From positions 62,001 to 126,000 of the forward strand of contig CALMRI010000002.1 in assembly GCA_937776645.1 (NCBI GenBank): 64,000 nt of DNA, given 5' to 3'. How positions within the stretch are numbered: position 1 is the stretch's first letter; every line of letters begins with the position of its first letter. Made by a program: the position numbers and the translations under genes. Below are positions 38,076 through 46,721 of the stretch, piece after piece. The notes below the pieces were generated by a model, which made no database searches, was not told where the DNA came from, and was given only the letters and a program-made list of their open reading frames with translations. The DNA comes from an uncultured Alphaproteobacteria bacterium (GTDB lineage: Bacteria > Pseudomonadota > Alphaproteobacteria > Thalassobaculales > Thalassobaculaceae).

Positions 38076-38924
38076 TTACGGCAGGTCCCCAGCCTCGTCG
38101 AGACCGAAGGGCACGTCGCCGTTAATGGTGATCCGGTGCATGACCCGGCGGCATCCGGGATAGTCGTTCAAGGCCATATGCATGACTTGCCGGTTATCCC
38201 AGACAGCCAGGCTGCCGACTTCCCAACGCACCCGGCAGGTGAATTCGGGCTTGGTCGCGTGACGGATGAGATAGTTAATGATCGGCGTGCTCTCCTCGAC
38301 CGTCATGCAGTCTAGGTGGCGCATATTTTCCATCTCGTTGATGTAGAGGCCGGGGCGCCGGGTCTCGGGATGCACGCGGATAAGCGGGTGGACGGCCGGC
38401 TCCGAGGGTTTGTCCAGGTCGGTGACTTTGCCGCTCATCTTGCCGGACCGTTTGGCGGTTTTGTTATACTGGCTGAAGGTGCGGACATGACGTAGCATCG
38501 CCTTCATGCCGTCCGAGAGCGCCTCATACGCCGTCGGCATGCTGGCGAACATTGTGTCTCCACCGACGACCGGGACCACCTTGGCGTAGAGCATGGTCGC
38601 CATAGCGGGCGCCGGGGTGAAAATCTGATCAGTGTGCCAATGGGCGCCGAAACCGCCTTCCTCATTGGGTTCCTTGACGACCTCAATAATTTCCGGATGC
38701 TCAGGCAGGCCGGCGAGATAGGGGTGGGTGTGCAAATCATTCCAGCGCTTGGCGAAGGCGATCTGCTGGGCCGGGGTGATGTCCTGGTCCCGCAGGACGA
38801 TAACGCCGTGGTCGAGCAAGGCTTGGTGCACGACCACGAAAGTTGGGTCATCAATGGTCGCGACATCGACACCATGAATGTCGACGCCAAGCGTGCCGGC
38901 CAAGGGTAGGATTTCGATTGACAT
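38076..38924 (-). CDS. TauD/TfdA family 2-oxoglutarate dioxygenase (first paralogue)
   Basis: A 282-residue Fe(II)/2-oxoglutarate dioxygenase. Family start: LAGTLGVDIHGVD; the iron ligands are H and D in AHWHTDQIF and the distal H in NRQVMHMAL, with the co-substrate Arg in RRVMHRITI. RDQDITPAQQIAFAKR is the usual first-domain helix. It is divergent from the acyl-CoA dehydrogenase gene (141 bases between starts) and 56 bases upstream of the LLM gene on its own strand, so the two are likely co-transcribed. Members hydroxylate taurine, phenoxyacetates, sulfates, carnitine precursors and others; the substrate here is unknown. Confidence 0.92.
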   Translation of the reverse strand: MSIEILPLAGTLGVDIHGVDVATIDDPTFVVVHQALLDHGVIVLRDQDITPAQQIAFAKRWNDLHTHPYLAGLPEHPEIIEVVKEPNEEGGFGAHWHTDQIFTPAPAMATMLYAKVVPVVGGDTMFASMPTAYEALSDGMKAMLRHVRTFSQYNKTAKRSGKMSGKVTDLDKPSEPAVHPLIRVHPETRRPGLYINEMENMRHLDCMTVEESTPIINYLIRHATKPEFTCRVRWEVGSLAVWDNRQVMHMALNDYPGCRRVMHRITINGDVPFGLDEAGDLP

Positions 38925-39065
38925 GATGCGGCCCCGGTTTCAGTTCGCGAGCACCCATTGTAGGCGAGAAAAGCGCCGTGGCAGGATCAATGATATGATA
39001 ACCGCCGCGGCGCCTGTACCAACCTGTCTGCGGATCTCAATTGCAGCGATCGAGAGTCCAAAACC

Positions 39066-40232
39066 ATGAGCATCGATTTTACCCCCGAACAAATGCAGAT
39101 CCAGCAAAGCGTCACCCGCCTGTGCGCCGAGTTTGGCGATGAATATTGGTTGGAACGCGACCGGGACGAGAAATTTCCCGAGGATTTCTGTCAGGCGATC
39201 GCCGATAACGGCTATATGGGCATCGCCATGCCAGAAGAATACGGCGGGTCGGGGTTGGGGATTACCGAGGCCGCGATCCTGATGCAGGCGATATCACAAT
39301 CCGGCGCCGGCAATGGTGGGGTTTCCTCGGTCAGCCTTGGCATCTTCGGGCTTAACCCGGTGGTCCACTATGGCACCGAGGCGCAAAAATCCCGCATGCT
39401 GCCGCCGATCATCTGCCGCGATGACATTGCTTGTTTCGCGGTGACCGAAGCGGAAACCGGCCTTGATACCACGCGATTGAAGACCAAGGCGGTGCGGAAG
39501 AATGATCGCTATGTCGTGCATGGCCAAAAAGCTTGGACCACCACGGCCCAGGTGGCCAACAAGATCCTGCTGATCGCCCGAACCGCCGAGGAAAGCCCGA
39601 CCGGCAAGCCGATCGACGGGCTCTCGCTGTTTTACACCGACCTTGACCGCTCGAAGGTCGAAATCCGCAAGATCCCGAAGATGGGCCGGGAATGCGTCGA
39701 TTCGAACCTGGTGTTCTTCGACGGCATGGAGATCCCGTTCGAGGATCGGATCGGCGAGGAGGGCAAGGGGTTCCGATATCTGCTGCACGGCATCAACCCG
39801 GAACGTATCCTGATAGCCGCCGGATTGGTCGGGCTCGGCCGCGCGGCCTTGCACAAGGCCACCGAGTACGCCAAGGAACGGGTGGTGTTCGGGCGGCCGA
39901 TTGGGATGAACCAGGGTATCCAGCACCCGCTGGCGCAAAATTGGGCCGAGTTGGAGGCCGCCAACCTGATGGCCTTTCGCGCCGCCGACCTCTACGACCG
40001 GGGCGAAGACTGCGGGGCCATGGCCAATGCCGCTAAATATCTTGCCGGCGAGGCGGCCTTCAAGGCCTGTAACACCGCGATTATGACCCTTGGCGGCATG
40101 GGTTATGCCAAGGAATATCATGTCGAGCGCTATATGCGCGAAGCGTTGATCCACCGCATCGCGCCGATTACCCCGCACCTGATCCTCTGCTATATAGCCG
40201 AGAGGGTGCTGGGGTTGCCGAAGTCGTATTGA
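39066..40232 (+). CDS. Acyl-CoA dehydrogenase family protein
   Basis: A 388-residue FAD-dependent acyl-CoA dehydrogenase. It shows the N-terminal helical domain (FTPEQMQIQQSVTRLCAEF), the FAD-contacting CFAVTEAETGLDTT and QKAWTTTAQVANKILLIAR in the beta domain, and LGGMGYAKEYHVERYMREA in the C-terminal helical domain. The segment where many short-chain members have YEGT with the catalytic Glu reads RIAPITPHLI instead, as in a recognised subset of the family. The base may therefore be elsewhere or the reaction different. The frame is intact with a start at 39066. It heads the plus-strand block leading into the TauD array. Confidence 0.92.
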   Translation: MSIDFTPEQMQIQQSVTRLCAEFGDEYWLERDRDEKFPEDFCQAIADNGYMGIAMPEEYGGSGLGITEAAILMQAISQSGAGNGGVSSVSLGIFGLNPVVHYGTEAQKSRMLPPIICRDDIACFAVTEAETGLDTTRLKTKAVRKNDRYVVHGQKAWTTTAQVANKILLIARTAEESPTGKPIDGLSLFYTDLDRSKVEIRKIPKMGRECVDSNLVFFDGMEIPFEDRIGEEGKGFRYLLHGINPERILIAAGLVGLGRAALHKATEYAKERVVFGRPIGMNQGIQHPLAQNWAELEAANLMAFRAADLYDRGEDCGAMANAAKYLAGEAAFKACNTAIMTLGGMGYAKEYHVERYMREALIHRIAPITPHLILCYIAERVLGLPKSY

Positions 40233-40400
40233 TTGCATGCCCATGGACGGCGAGTTCGCCAAGGCCGTTCAAGCAAGGAGATGCTATCGATTGCGGGATT
40301 GGCCTGCTGGCGACGACGGACCTTTCCTGGCGGGTAATCCAGGGTAAACTATTCGACGTATCGCCCTGAACGAAATAAAGATGTCTCCGGGAGAGCGCTG

Positions 40401-41285
40401 ATGCCCCTCGATATTCGCCAGGTAGGCCCGTGTTTCGCCGGTGCGGTGGACGGCATTGATCTGCGTCAACCGCTGTCCAGCGCCGATGCCGAGGCGATCC
40501 ATGCCGGGATGGACAAATACGCCGTCCTGGTGTTTCGCGGCCAGGTATTGAGCCAGGAACAGCATCTCGCCTTCACCGCGGCTCTCGGCGAGATCGAGCA
40601 TTCCATCGGCGCCAGTTTGCGCGCGGCCAACGAGACGCGGGTGCCGACGACCTTCGCCGACGTGTCCAATCTGGGCAAGGATGACAAGCCGTATGATCGC
40701 GAGGACCGACGCCGGCTGTTTGCCATCGGCAACCGGCTCTGGCATTCCGACAGTTCGTTCAAGGTGGTGCCGGCCAAGTATTCGCTGTTGCACGCGCTCT
40801 CGATCCCGTCGAAGGGCGGCAATACCGAATTTGCCTATATGCCCGATGCCTATGACGCGCTCGACGCGGCGGTTAAGGTCGAGATCGGAGACTTGGTGTG
40901 TGAGCATTCCCAGATGTTTTCGCGCCAGCAGGTTGGGTTTTTTGATTTTACCGATGAGGAAAAGCAACGCTTCGCGCCGGTGCGCCAGAGGCTGGTGCGG
41001 ATCCATCCCTCGACCGGACGCAAGTCATTGTTTCTGGCCTCCCATGCCGGCTCGATCCTTGGTATGCCGATACCCGAGGCCCGTCTGCTGTTGCGGGACC
41101 TGATCGAACACGCGACCCATGAGCGCTTTGTCCATGTGCATCGCTGGCAGGTCGGCGATCTGGTGATCTGGGACAATCGCCAGACCATGCACCGGGCGCG
41201 GTCGTTCCCGGCGGACGAGCGCCGGGACCTGCGCCGCACGACGATCGTCGGCGATGGGCCAACGGTGCTCCAACAGGTCGCCTGA
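40401..41285 (+). CDS. TauD/TfdA family dioxygenase (second paralogue)
   Basis: A 294-residue 2-oxoglutarate dioxygenase, first of four tandem copies. GGGAGAG lies six bases before the ATG at 40401. Iron ligands: H and D in NRLWHSDSSF and the distal H in DNRQTMHRAR; the Arg for 2-oxoglutarate is in RRTTIVGD. The segment HSQMFSRQQVGFFDFTDEE and RLVRIHPSTGRKSLFLASHAG place it in the 2,4-D dioxygenase-like (TfdA) subgroup, and it is most like the broken copy at 43254-44148. The downstream copy begins 88 bases after its stop. Confidence 0.92.
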   Translation: MPLDIRQVGPCFAGAVDGIDLRQPLSSADAEAIHAGMDKYAVLVFRGQVLSQEQHLAFTAALGEIEHSIGASLRAANETRVPTTFADVSNLGKDDKPYDREDRRRLFAIGNRLWHSDSSFKVVPAKYSLLHALSIPSKGGNTEFAYMPDAYDALDAAVKVEIGDLVCEHSQMFSRQQVGFFDFTDEEKQRFAPVRQRLVRIHPSTGRKSLFLASHAGSILGMPIPEARLLLRDLIEHATHERFVHVHRWQVGDLVIWDNRQTMHRARSFPADERRDLRRTTIVGDGPTVLQQVA

Positions 41286-41373
41286 GGGTCCCGCCCAGAC
41301 AAACCTGCCGAGAGGAAAGGTGGGAAAATACTGCCGGAACCAATATTTCGCCGCAGCAGGAAAAGAGCTGATC

Positions 41374-42216
41374 ATGCAAATATCCAAGCTTAAGGACCAT
41401 ATCGGCGCCGAGGTGACGGGTATCGACCTGCGGCAGCCCATCAGTGAGGCAGACCGCCAAGCGCTCTATGACGCGCTGGTCGACAATGTCGCGCTGGTGA
41501 TCCGGGATCAAAAATTCGAGGCCGCCGATTTCCAAACTGCCGCCGAGCTGTTTGGCGAGGTGATGGAGGATCAGAACCGGATGTATCTGGCGCCGGGCGT
41601 GCCGATGGTCAGCGTACTTTCGAACCGCCATACAGATAGCAAGGGCAAGCCGGCAAAATTGGCCAAGAACGCCAGCTGGCATACCGATCACACCAACCAG
41701 GATCTGCCGCCGAAGATCACCAGCCTGTACGCCGTCGAGCTACCGGACCAGGGCGGCGGCACGGCGGTCTGTAACATGCGTGCTGCCTATGATGCGCTGC
41801 CGGCTGATATGCGTGAGCGGATCACGGGCATGAAAACCGAAAATACCCTGATTAGCAGCGCCCGCGCCGCGACGGGTAATCCCGACGTGGTCAAGGCGCG
41901 TGCGGCCCTCAATGGCAAGCTGGTGGTGCATCCACTGGTGCGGACCCATCCGGACAGCGGTTCGAAGGCGATCTGGTTCCATCAGAACAAGACCGAGACC
42001 GTCACTGGAATGGATCCGGTTGAAACCCAAACCTTCCTGACCGAATTGCTGGAAACCGCGATCCGCCCGGAATTCTCCTATCTGCATGAGTGGTGTTTGG
42101 GTGACATGCTGCTGATCGATAATCGTTCGGCGATGCACAAGGCCGGCTTCGATTTTGATTACAGCCAGCACCGCAAGCTTTTCCGTATTCTGGTCCGGGG
42201 CGACCGGCCGGTTTAA
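41374..42216 (+). CDS. TauD/TfdA family dioxygenase (third paralogue)
   Basis: A 280-residue protein. The ATG at 41374 is chosen because MQISKLKDHIGAEVTGIDL is the usual family N terminus and AGGAAAAGAG lies just upstream; the frame is open to 41254, overlapping the previous gene, without similarity. Iron ligands: H and D in ASWHTDHTNQD and the distal H in NRSAMHKAG, with Arg in RKLFRILVRGD. It is more TauD-like than the copies either side, differing in the loop before HTD and in the middle domain (PLVRTHPDSGSKAIWFHQN). Intact. Confidence 0.92.
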   Translation: MQISKLKDHIGAEVTGIDLRQPISEADRQALYDALVDNVALVIRDQKFEAADFQTAAELFGEVMEDQNRMYLAPGVPMVSVLSNRHTDSKGKPAKLAKNASWHTDHTNQDLPPKITSLYAVELPDQGGGTAVCNMRAAYDALPADMRERITGMKTENTLISSARAATGNPDVVKARAALNGKLVVHPLVRTHPDSGSKAIWFHQNKTETVTGMDPVETQTFLTELLETAIRPEFSYLHEWCLGDMLLIDNRSAMHKAGFDFDYSQHRKLFRILVRGDRPV

Positions 42217-42360
42217 CCGGCAGCGGGGGCAGCACCGGTATCGCTCGCCTCTCGTATTGTTAAACTTTTCCGGGTTAAATGGATGTTCGAAGGTTGTCGC
42301 GGCGAGAGAAGTCATTCCACGTTTTAATTGGTCATCGCGACGCGAAAGGGCTTTGTCAGA

Positions 42361-43218
42361 ATGCAGAATCGAATTCCTCAGAACGCCGGATTCCAATTCA
42401 GACCGTTGAGCGATCACATGGCGGCCGAAGTGACCGGCCTTGATCTGCGCCAACTGCTCGATACGCCGACCCGCAACGCGGTGCTCGAGGCGTTTCATGG
42501 TAATCAAATCCTGGTGTTCCGTGATCAGGATCTGACCAAGGACGAACAGATCGCCTTTACCGAGCAGTTTGGCACCTTGGAGCGTCACGCCCTGAGCAAC
42601 CGGGGCACCTCGGACTCGCCTTTCGTGCATCTCGTCACCAATCTCGACGTGGCGGGGCGCCCGACCGGCAAGCTCGGCTCGACCCGTTGGCATTCCGACA
42701 AGTCGTTTCGTCCGGCTCCGTCGATGGCGACGGTCCTGCACGCTAAAATCTTGCCTCCGAATGGCGGTGATACCTGTTTTGCCAATATGTACGCCGCCTA
42801 TGAGGCGTTGGATGAGGCCGAGAGGGGTGAGCTTGATGCACTGAAGGTCGTGCATAGCTGGGAGTTGTCGCGCGAGAATATCGACCGGAAACTCTCGGCT
42901 GAAGAGATAGCTGACGCACCGCCGCAGACCCATCCCCTGGCGCGGGTGCACCCCGAAACCGGCCGCAAGGGGCTGTTCATGGGCATGCATGCGTCGCACC
43001 TGGAAGGCATGGACATGGCCGAGGGCAGGGCGCGGATCGAGGCGCTGGAGGTGCATGCGACCCAGGAGCGCTTCACCTATCGTCACAACTGGCGGGTCGG
43101 TGACCTGCTGATGTGGGACAACCGGTGTCTGCTGCATCGCGCCGACCCGAATTTTGACGTGGCGTTGTACCCCCGGGTGCTGCACCGGACTTGTCTGCGC
43201 GGTACGCCGACCGTCTGA
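42361..43218 (+). CDS. TauD/TfdA family dioxygenase (fourth paralogue)
   Basis: A 285-residue protein. The ATG at 42361 puts FQFRPLSDHMAAEVTGLDL at the N terminus as expected; the upstream ribosome site is weak (AGGGC). Iron ligands: H and D in TRWHSDKSF and the distal H in NRCLLHRAD, with Arg in RVLHRTCLRG. The central part (HPLARVHPETGRKGLFMGMHASH) is typical of the TauD/TfdA family. It follows the third copy after 144 gene-free bases and precedes the broken fifth copy by 35 bases. Intact. Confidence 0.92.
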   Translation: MQNRIPQNAGFQFRPLSDHMAAEVTGLDLRQLLDTPTRNAVLEAFHGNQILVFRDQDLTKDEQIAFTEQFGTLERHALSNRGTSDSPFVHLVTNLDVAGRPTGKLGSTRWHSDKSFRPAPSMATVLHAKILPPNGGDTCFANMYAAYEALDEAERGELDALKVVHSWELSRENIDRKLSAEEIADAPPQTHPLARVHPETGRKGLFMGMHASHLEGMDMAEGRARIEALEVHATQERFTYRHNWRVGDLLMWDNRCLLHRADPNFDVALYPRVLHRTCLRGTPTV

Positions 43219-43253
43219 CGTATCAGAGCTGGGCAAGCCCGAGAGGCTGAACC

Positions 43254-44148
43254 ATGATGATCGCGGTGTCCCGGTGCCACCCAACATTTTTTGCCGAGAC
43301 CGGCGGGGTCGATCTGATCCTCCCGATGACGTCGAGTTGGTTTGGTGAGATCGATGTCGCGTTCAACGAACACGCGGTATTGCTGTTTCGTGATCAAAAC
43401 GTCACCGATGTTCAGCAGGTGGCATTCAGCGCATTATTTGGCTCGGTTTTCGTGGCAACGAAATACGCTTGGCGGAATGAAAAACAGCGGCTGCGGGCGG
43501 AGATGGCCGATATCTCTAATATCGACCACTCGGGCGAGCGGTTAGCGGCGGATGATCAACGTCGGTTGCATGTTCGTACCAATCAGCTTTGGCACACTGA
43601 TAACACCTTCAAACAGATCCCGGCGCGTTGTTCGCTGTTGTCGGCGCGGGAGCTTCCGGACAGCGGTGGCAACACCCAATTCGCCGATATGCGTGCCGCT
43701 TATGCCGTCTTGCCCGAGGTGCGCCGCCGCATGACCGACGGATTGATTGTCGAGCATAGTATTTTCTGTTCGCGAGAGAAGATGGGTTTTTCCGATTTCT
43801 CCGAAGCAACGCGGGCTGCATTGCCGCCGGTGCCCCAGGTGACTCGTGCGTCAGCACGCGGCGACTGGGTGGAACGCGCTGTATCTGGCCTCGCATGCCT
43901 CGCATGTCATTGGTTGGCCGATTGATGAGGGGCGACGGCTGCTGGCGGAATTGATGGATTTCGCTACTCAGCCGGCATTCGTGCATAAGCATGTCTGGCG
44001 CGAGGGGGATCTGATTGCCTGGGACAACCGCTGCACCATGCACCGGGCACTGCCTTATGACGACATGACCCAGCGTCGGGTGTTGTATCGAATCACGGTC
44101 TCGGACAAAATCAATTCGGTTGAGCGGGCGACCCAGAGGGTTGCTTAA
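43254..44148 (+). pseudogene. TauD/TfdA family dioxygenase (fifth paralogue), frameshifted
   Basis: The first frame, 43254-43925, carries ETGGVDL, FNEHAVLLFRDQNVTD, the iron ligands in NQLWHTDNTF, and the middle domain to ALPPVPQ. The rest of the family pattern continues in the next frame from about 43,846: RQHAATGWNALYLASHASH, DNRCTMHRAL with the distal iron His, and RVLYRITVSD, ending at 44148. One base too many around 43,833-43,850 explains the break. Near the 5' end the phrase expected between GVDL and EIDVAF (PDDVELVW) is found in the neighbouring frame, hinting at a pair of compensating indels there too. Its stop overlaps the stop of the convergent TauE gene. Confidence 0.85.
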
Positions 44149-44924
44149 CCGGCGAGGTAGTCCCGAACCGCGAGGGCGAGGGTCGCCACACCGATGACCG
44201 CAAGCAGAACCAAGGCGGCGTTGCGGAAGTGACGATGACCGCTACCGGAGAAGAACCGGGCGCCAAACCAAGTGCCGGCGACATACAGGGGGAACAATAG
44301 CAGACTGATCAGCACGACGTCGCGGGTGAATAGGCCGTGAAACCATAGCGGCAACAGCGAACAGAGCGACAGTGCGGCGACCGCGCCGATGACATTGGCG
44401 CGCTGTAATGCGGTGCTACCGGACCGTGAAAGTGCGATCGCCACCGCTGGCGGGCCGCCAACCCCGGCGGAACCCTGGACAAGGCCCGACGCTATCCCAA
44501 CGCCGACCAGCAAGCCGGTGCCAGAACCGCTCGGCAGCTTCCAGCCGCGATACAGCATCACCACCATCAACAACACAAAGACTGAAATCGCGATCTTCAT
44601 GATCTCCGGCGCGGTGGAAATCAGGAACCAGGTCCCGAACGGCGCGGCAACGAAGGTTGCCAGGCCGAAAGGCAGAACAAAGGAACGCTCTGAGACGCGG
44701 ATGGCGTTCGGCAACAGTTGAACCATCGGTGGCAGCCCGCTGAGAGTGGCGATAGGCACGGCGACGACCGGGCCGTAAACGATGCTCAGCACCATGACGA
44801 TGATCAGCGAGGCGCCGAATCCGACGAAACCGCGGACGAAGCCAGCCAGCAGCATCGTTCCGCCCACCAACGCGAGAACTGGGTAGGACTGGGCGCTGAT
44901 AAGACCCTCAAGAGCGGCGAGCAT
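44145..44924 (-). CDS. TauE/SafE family sulfite/anion exporter-like membrane protein
   Basis: A 259-residue inner-membrane protein with about eight hydrophobic segments in two repeats. The family pattern is seen in LAGFVRGFVGFGASLIIVMV near the N terminus and the matching IASGLVQGSAGVGGPPAVAIAL at the middle, with the G-rich GxxG loops. Known members export sulfite, sulfoacetate or other anions. It is convergent with the TauD array (the stops overlap by four bases), a suggestive but not decisive association with sulfonate breakdown. ATG 44924, no strong ribosome site. Confidence 0.9.
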   Translation of the reverse strand: MLAALEGLISAQSYPVLALVGGTMLLAGFVRGFVGFGASLIIVMVLSIVYGPVVAVPIATLSGLPPMVQLLPNAIRVSERSFVLPFGLATFVAAPFGTWFLISTAPEIMKIAISVFVLLMVVMLYRGWKLPSGSGTGLLVGVGIASGLVQGSAGVGGPPAVAIALSRSGSTALQRANVIGAVAALSLCSLLPLWFHGLFTRDVVLISLLLFPLYVAGTWFGARFFSGSGHRHFRNAALVLLAVIGVATLALAVRDYLAG

Positions 44925-44948
44925 CCGACGGGCTCGTGCCGGTCTTGC

Positions 44949-45443
44949 CTAGAGAACTTCGTAGACGTCGTATACTGCTGCCTTGGGCTTGCGTCGTCCA
45001 ACGCCGATCGCTACCGCCTTGTTGAGCCAGGCGTGGCTCTCACTATCGGTTTCAAAGAACAGTGCGGTGCGCAGATAGACCTCTTCGGGCGACACTGCCT
45101 CTTCGCGGGCGATCCGCTCCATCACTTCCGGCGTGGCATGGCGATAACCGCGATACTGGATGAACATGAAATGGCCGTCGGCGGTCTCCAGTGTCAGCCG
45201 CACATCCGGCTGAACGACCCCGTCAAAACGGTGGAGCAAGGCGTCGGCGCTCCCCTTGATGATTTTGGCATCGACCTTGGGGCCTTTGAAGTGACCGCTC
45301 TCGAAATAGTCGATCCGCCGCATCTGCCCCATCGGCGTTTCACCGAACAGATGCGAGCCGGCGACCTCGATCCTAAGTTCACCAAGGAAAGTTGTCCGCA
45401 AAATCTGGGTGGGGGCCTGGATCGGGGCCTGGGTGGGGGACAT
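44949..45443 (-). CDS. DUF3237 domain-containing protein
   Basis: About 164 residues of the DUF3237 beta-barrel family, whose function is unknown. Recognisable pieces are RTTFLGELRIEVAGSHLFGETPMGQ split over two strands, GPKVDAKIIKGSADALL, DVRLTLETADGHFMFIQYRG and YLRTALFFETDSESHAWLN. The ATG at 45443 is preferred over a GTG at 45476. It is 24 bases upstream of the TauE gene on the same strand, so they may form an operon, and it is divergent from the isochorismatase operon. DUF3237 genes often accompany aromatic or organic-acid catabolic genes, but no reaction can be stated. Confidence 0.88.
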   Translation of the reverse strand: MSPTQAPIQAPTQILRTTFLGELRIEVAGSHLFGETPMGQMRRIDYFESGHFKGPKVDAKIIKGSADALLHRFDGVVQPDVRLTLETADGHFMFIQYRGYRHATPEVMERIAREEAVSPEEVYLRTALFFETDSESHAWLNKAVAIGVGRRKPKAAVYDVYEVL

Positions 45444-45544
45444 GAGGGTTCCAATGTGTTGAACGACATGAAACACCTTTGTACCCGAGATCGGCGAATT
45501 GATAAATCATCGAGGTCCCGGACGATCACGGTGAGGAGGCGGTG

Positions 45545-46207
45545 ATGTTGGAGAGCCTTGGCGAGAAGGATGCAGCGGCGGGGTTCCACAACGCCTTGGC
45601 GTCGGGACGCTGGCCGGTGCTGTTGGTGGTCGACATGGTGCAGGCATATTTCGAGCCGACCTCGCCGCTTTATGCGAGAGTCGAGGACGCTCGCGACGCT
45701 TCAGCTACCTTGGTCACCGCCGCGCGGACGGCGCAAGTCCCGGTGATCTATACCTCGGTTAGCTATGCGGCGGGGGGCGCTAATGGTGGGGTGTTTTTCA
45801 GAAAATTACCGGCCTTGCGGGTGTTCGAACCGGGCTCTCCGCTCGGCGCGTTCGCCGATGGGATCGATCCCCGGCCCGGTGAATTGGTGATCGACAAGCA
45901 ATATCCCTCGGCGTTTTTCGGCACCTCCCTGGCGGCGACCCTGACCGCCGGCGGAATCGATACCTTGGTGATCTGCGGCTTGACCACGTCTGGCTGTGTT
46001 CGCGCCAGCGTCGTTGATGCGATGTGCCACGGCTTTATTCCGTTGGTGGTTCGCGAGGCCGTCGGCGATCGTACAAGCGCAGTCCACGAGGCCAATCTGT
46101 TCGACATGTCGGCAAAATATGCCGCCGTGGTGGGGCTTAGCGAGGCAAAAACCTATCTCGAGACGGCGCACCAGCGGAACAAGCGGATGTCGGAGCGTTT
46201 CGGATGA
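45545..46207 (+). CDS. Isochorismatase-family cysteine hydrolase
   Basis: A 220-residue hydrolase of the isochorismatase/nicotinamidase/N-carbamoylsarcosine amidohydrolase superfamily. The catalytic triad is visible: D30 in LLVVDMVQAYF, K118 in VIDKQYPSAFFGT and C151 in LTTSGCVRAS. GAGGAGG precedes the ATG at 45545 by five bases. The general shape and C-terminal HEANLFDMSAKYAAV suggest the N-carbamoylsarcosine amidase-like subgroup, which cleaves carbamoyl or other amide groups. It is the first gene of a tight three-gene operon, overlapping the next start by four bases. Confidence 0.92.
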   Translation: MLESLGEKDAAAGFHNALASGRWPVLLVVDMVQAYFEPTSPLYARVEDARDASATLVTAARTAQVPVIYTSVSYAAGGANGGVFFRKLPALRVFEPGSPLGAFADGIDPRPGELVIDKQYPSAFFGTSLAATLTAGGIDTLVICGLTTSGCVRASVVDAMCHGFIPLVVREAVGDRTSAVHEANLFDMSAKYAAVVGLSEAKTYLETAHQRNKRMSERFG

Positions 46208-46719
46208 GCCAATCTCTAAGTTACCAAAAATTCACCGAGCTCGCGGCCAACCTGGCTAGCGCGGTTGGCGAACAAATTGAGGCGAGGCTGGTGTGGCAGC
46301 GCGCCGACGTGGTGTTCGCCGAGGCCCTCGGTCACCGGTTGTTCACGGTGCTGATCCACAATGAGCCGGTCGGCGAGGTTCGGCGTTGCTATTCCAGCCG
46401 GCCGGATGAATACCCGGTCCAAGGCGCTAAAACGATGGGGCCGACACCCTGGGGGGATCTGGTGCTCAAGCAGGGAAAACCCTTTCTCGGTGTCGATGAG
46501 GCGGCGATCCGTTGGGCCTTTCCAGATCATCAGTTGATTATCTCGATGGGGCTCGGCTCGGCGATCAATCTACCGTTGCGCCTGGCGGGGCGAACCTTGG
46601 GCACCCTAGCCTTGCTGGACCGGGTGGGCCACTATCGCCGAGAGCACTTGGAAATCGGCGCCATTCTGGCGGCGTTGCTGGTGCCGGTGATAGCGATACT
46701 CGCGGCGGATAAGGAGTAG
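46204..46719 (+). CDS. GAF-domain protein
   Basis: A 171-residue protein consisting essentially of one GAF domain. Its start ATG overlaps the isochorismatase stop (ATGA). Features: a first helix SYQKFTELAANLASAVG, the variable loop RRCYSSRPDEYPVQGAKTM, then AFPDHQLIISMGLGSAINLP and GRTLGTLALLDR, which form the core strands. GAF domains bind small molecules such as nucleotides, tetrapyrroles or organic effectors. There is no attached output domain, so it could act as an effector-binding partner, a small enzyme or a sensor for the operon. It is followed after two bases by the gamma-glutamyltransferase gene. Confidence 0.88.
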   Translation: MSQSLSYQKFTELAANLASAVGEQIEARLVWQRADVVFAEALGHRLFTVLIHNEPVGEVRRCYSSRPDEYPVQGAKTMGPTPWGDLVLKQGKPFLGVDEAAIRWAFPDHQLIISMGLGSAINLPLRLAGRTLGTLALLDRVGHYRREHLEIGAILAALLVPVIAILAADKE

Positions 46720-46721
46720 TC

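Noticed and set aside
41740-43287. A 515-codon minus-strand open frame under the TauD array
   Set aside because: It spans the opposite strand of three TauD genes with intact iron motifs; it has no recognisable family and is a shadow frame.
38076-44924. Calling the TauD-TauE block a taurine/sulfonate operon
   Set aside because: No tauABC transporter, no sulfoacetaldehyde enzymes, and the TauD copies are diverged with at least two nearer TfdA; the substrate is not supported.
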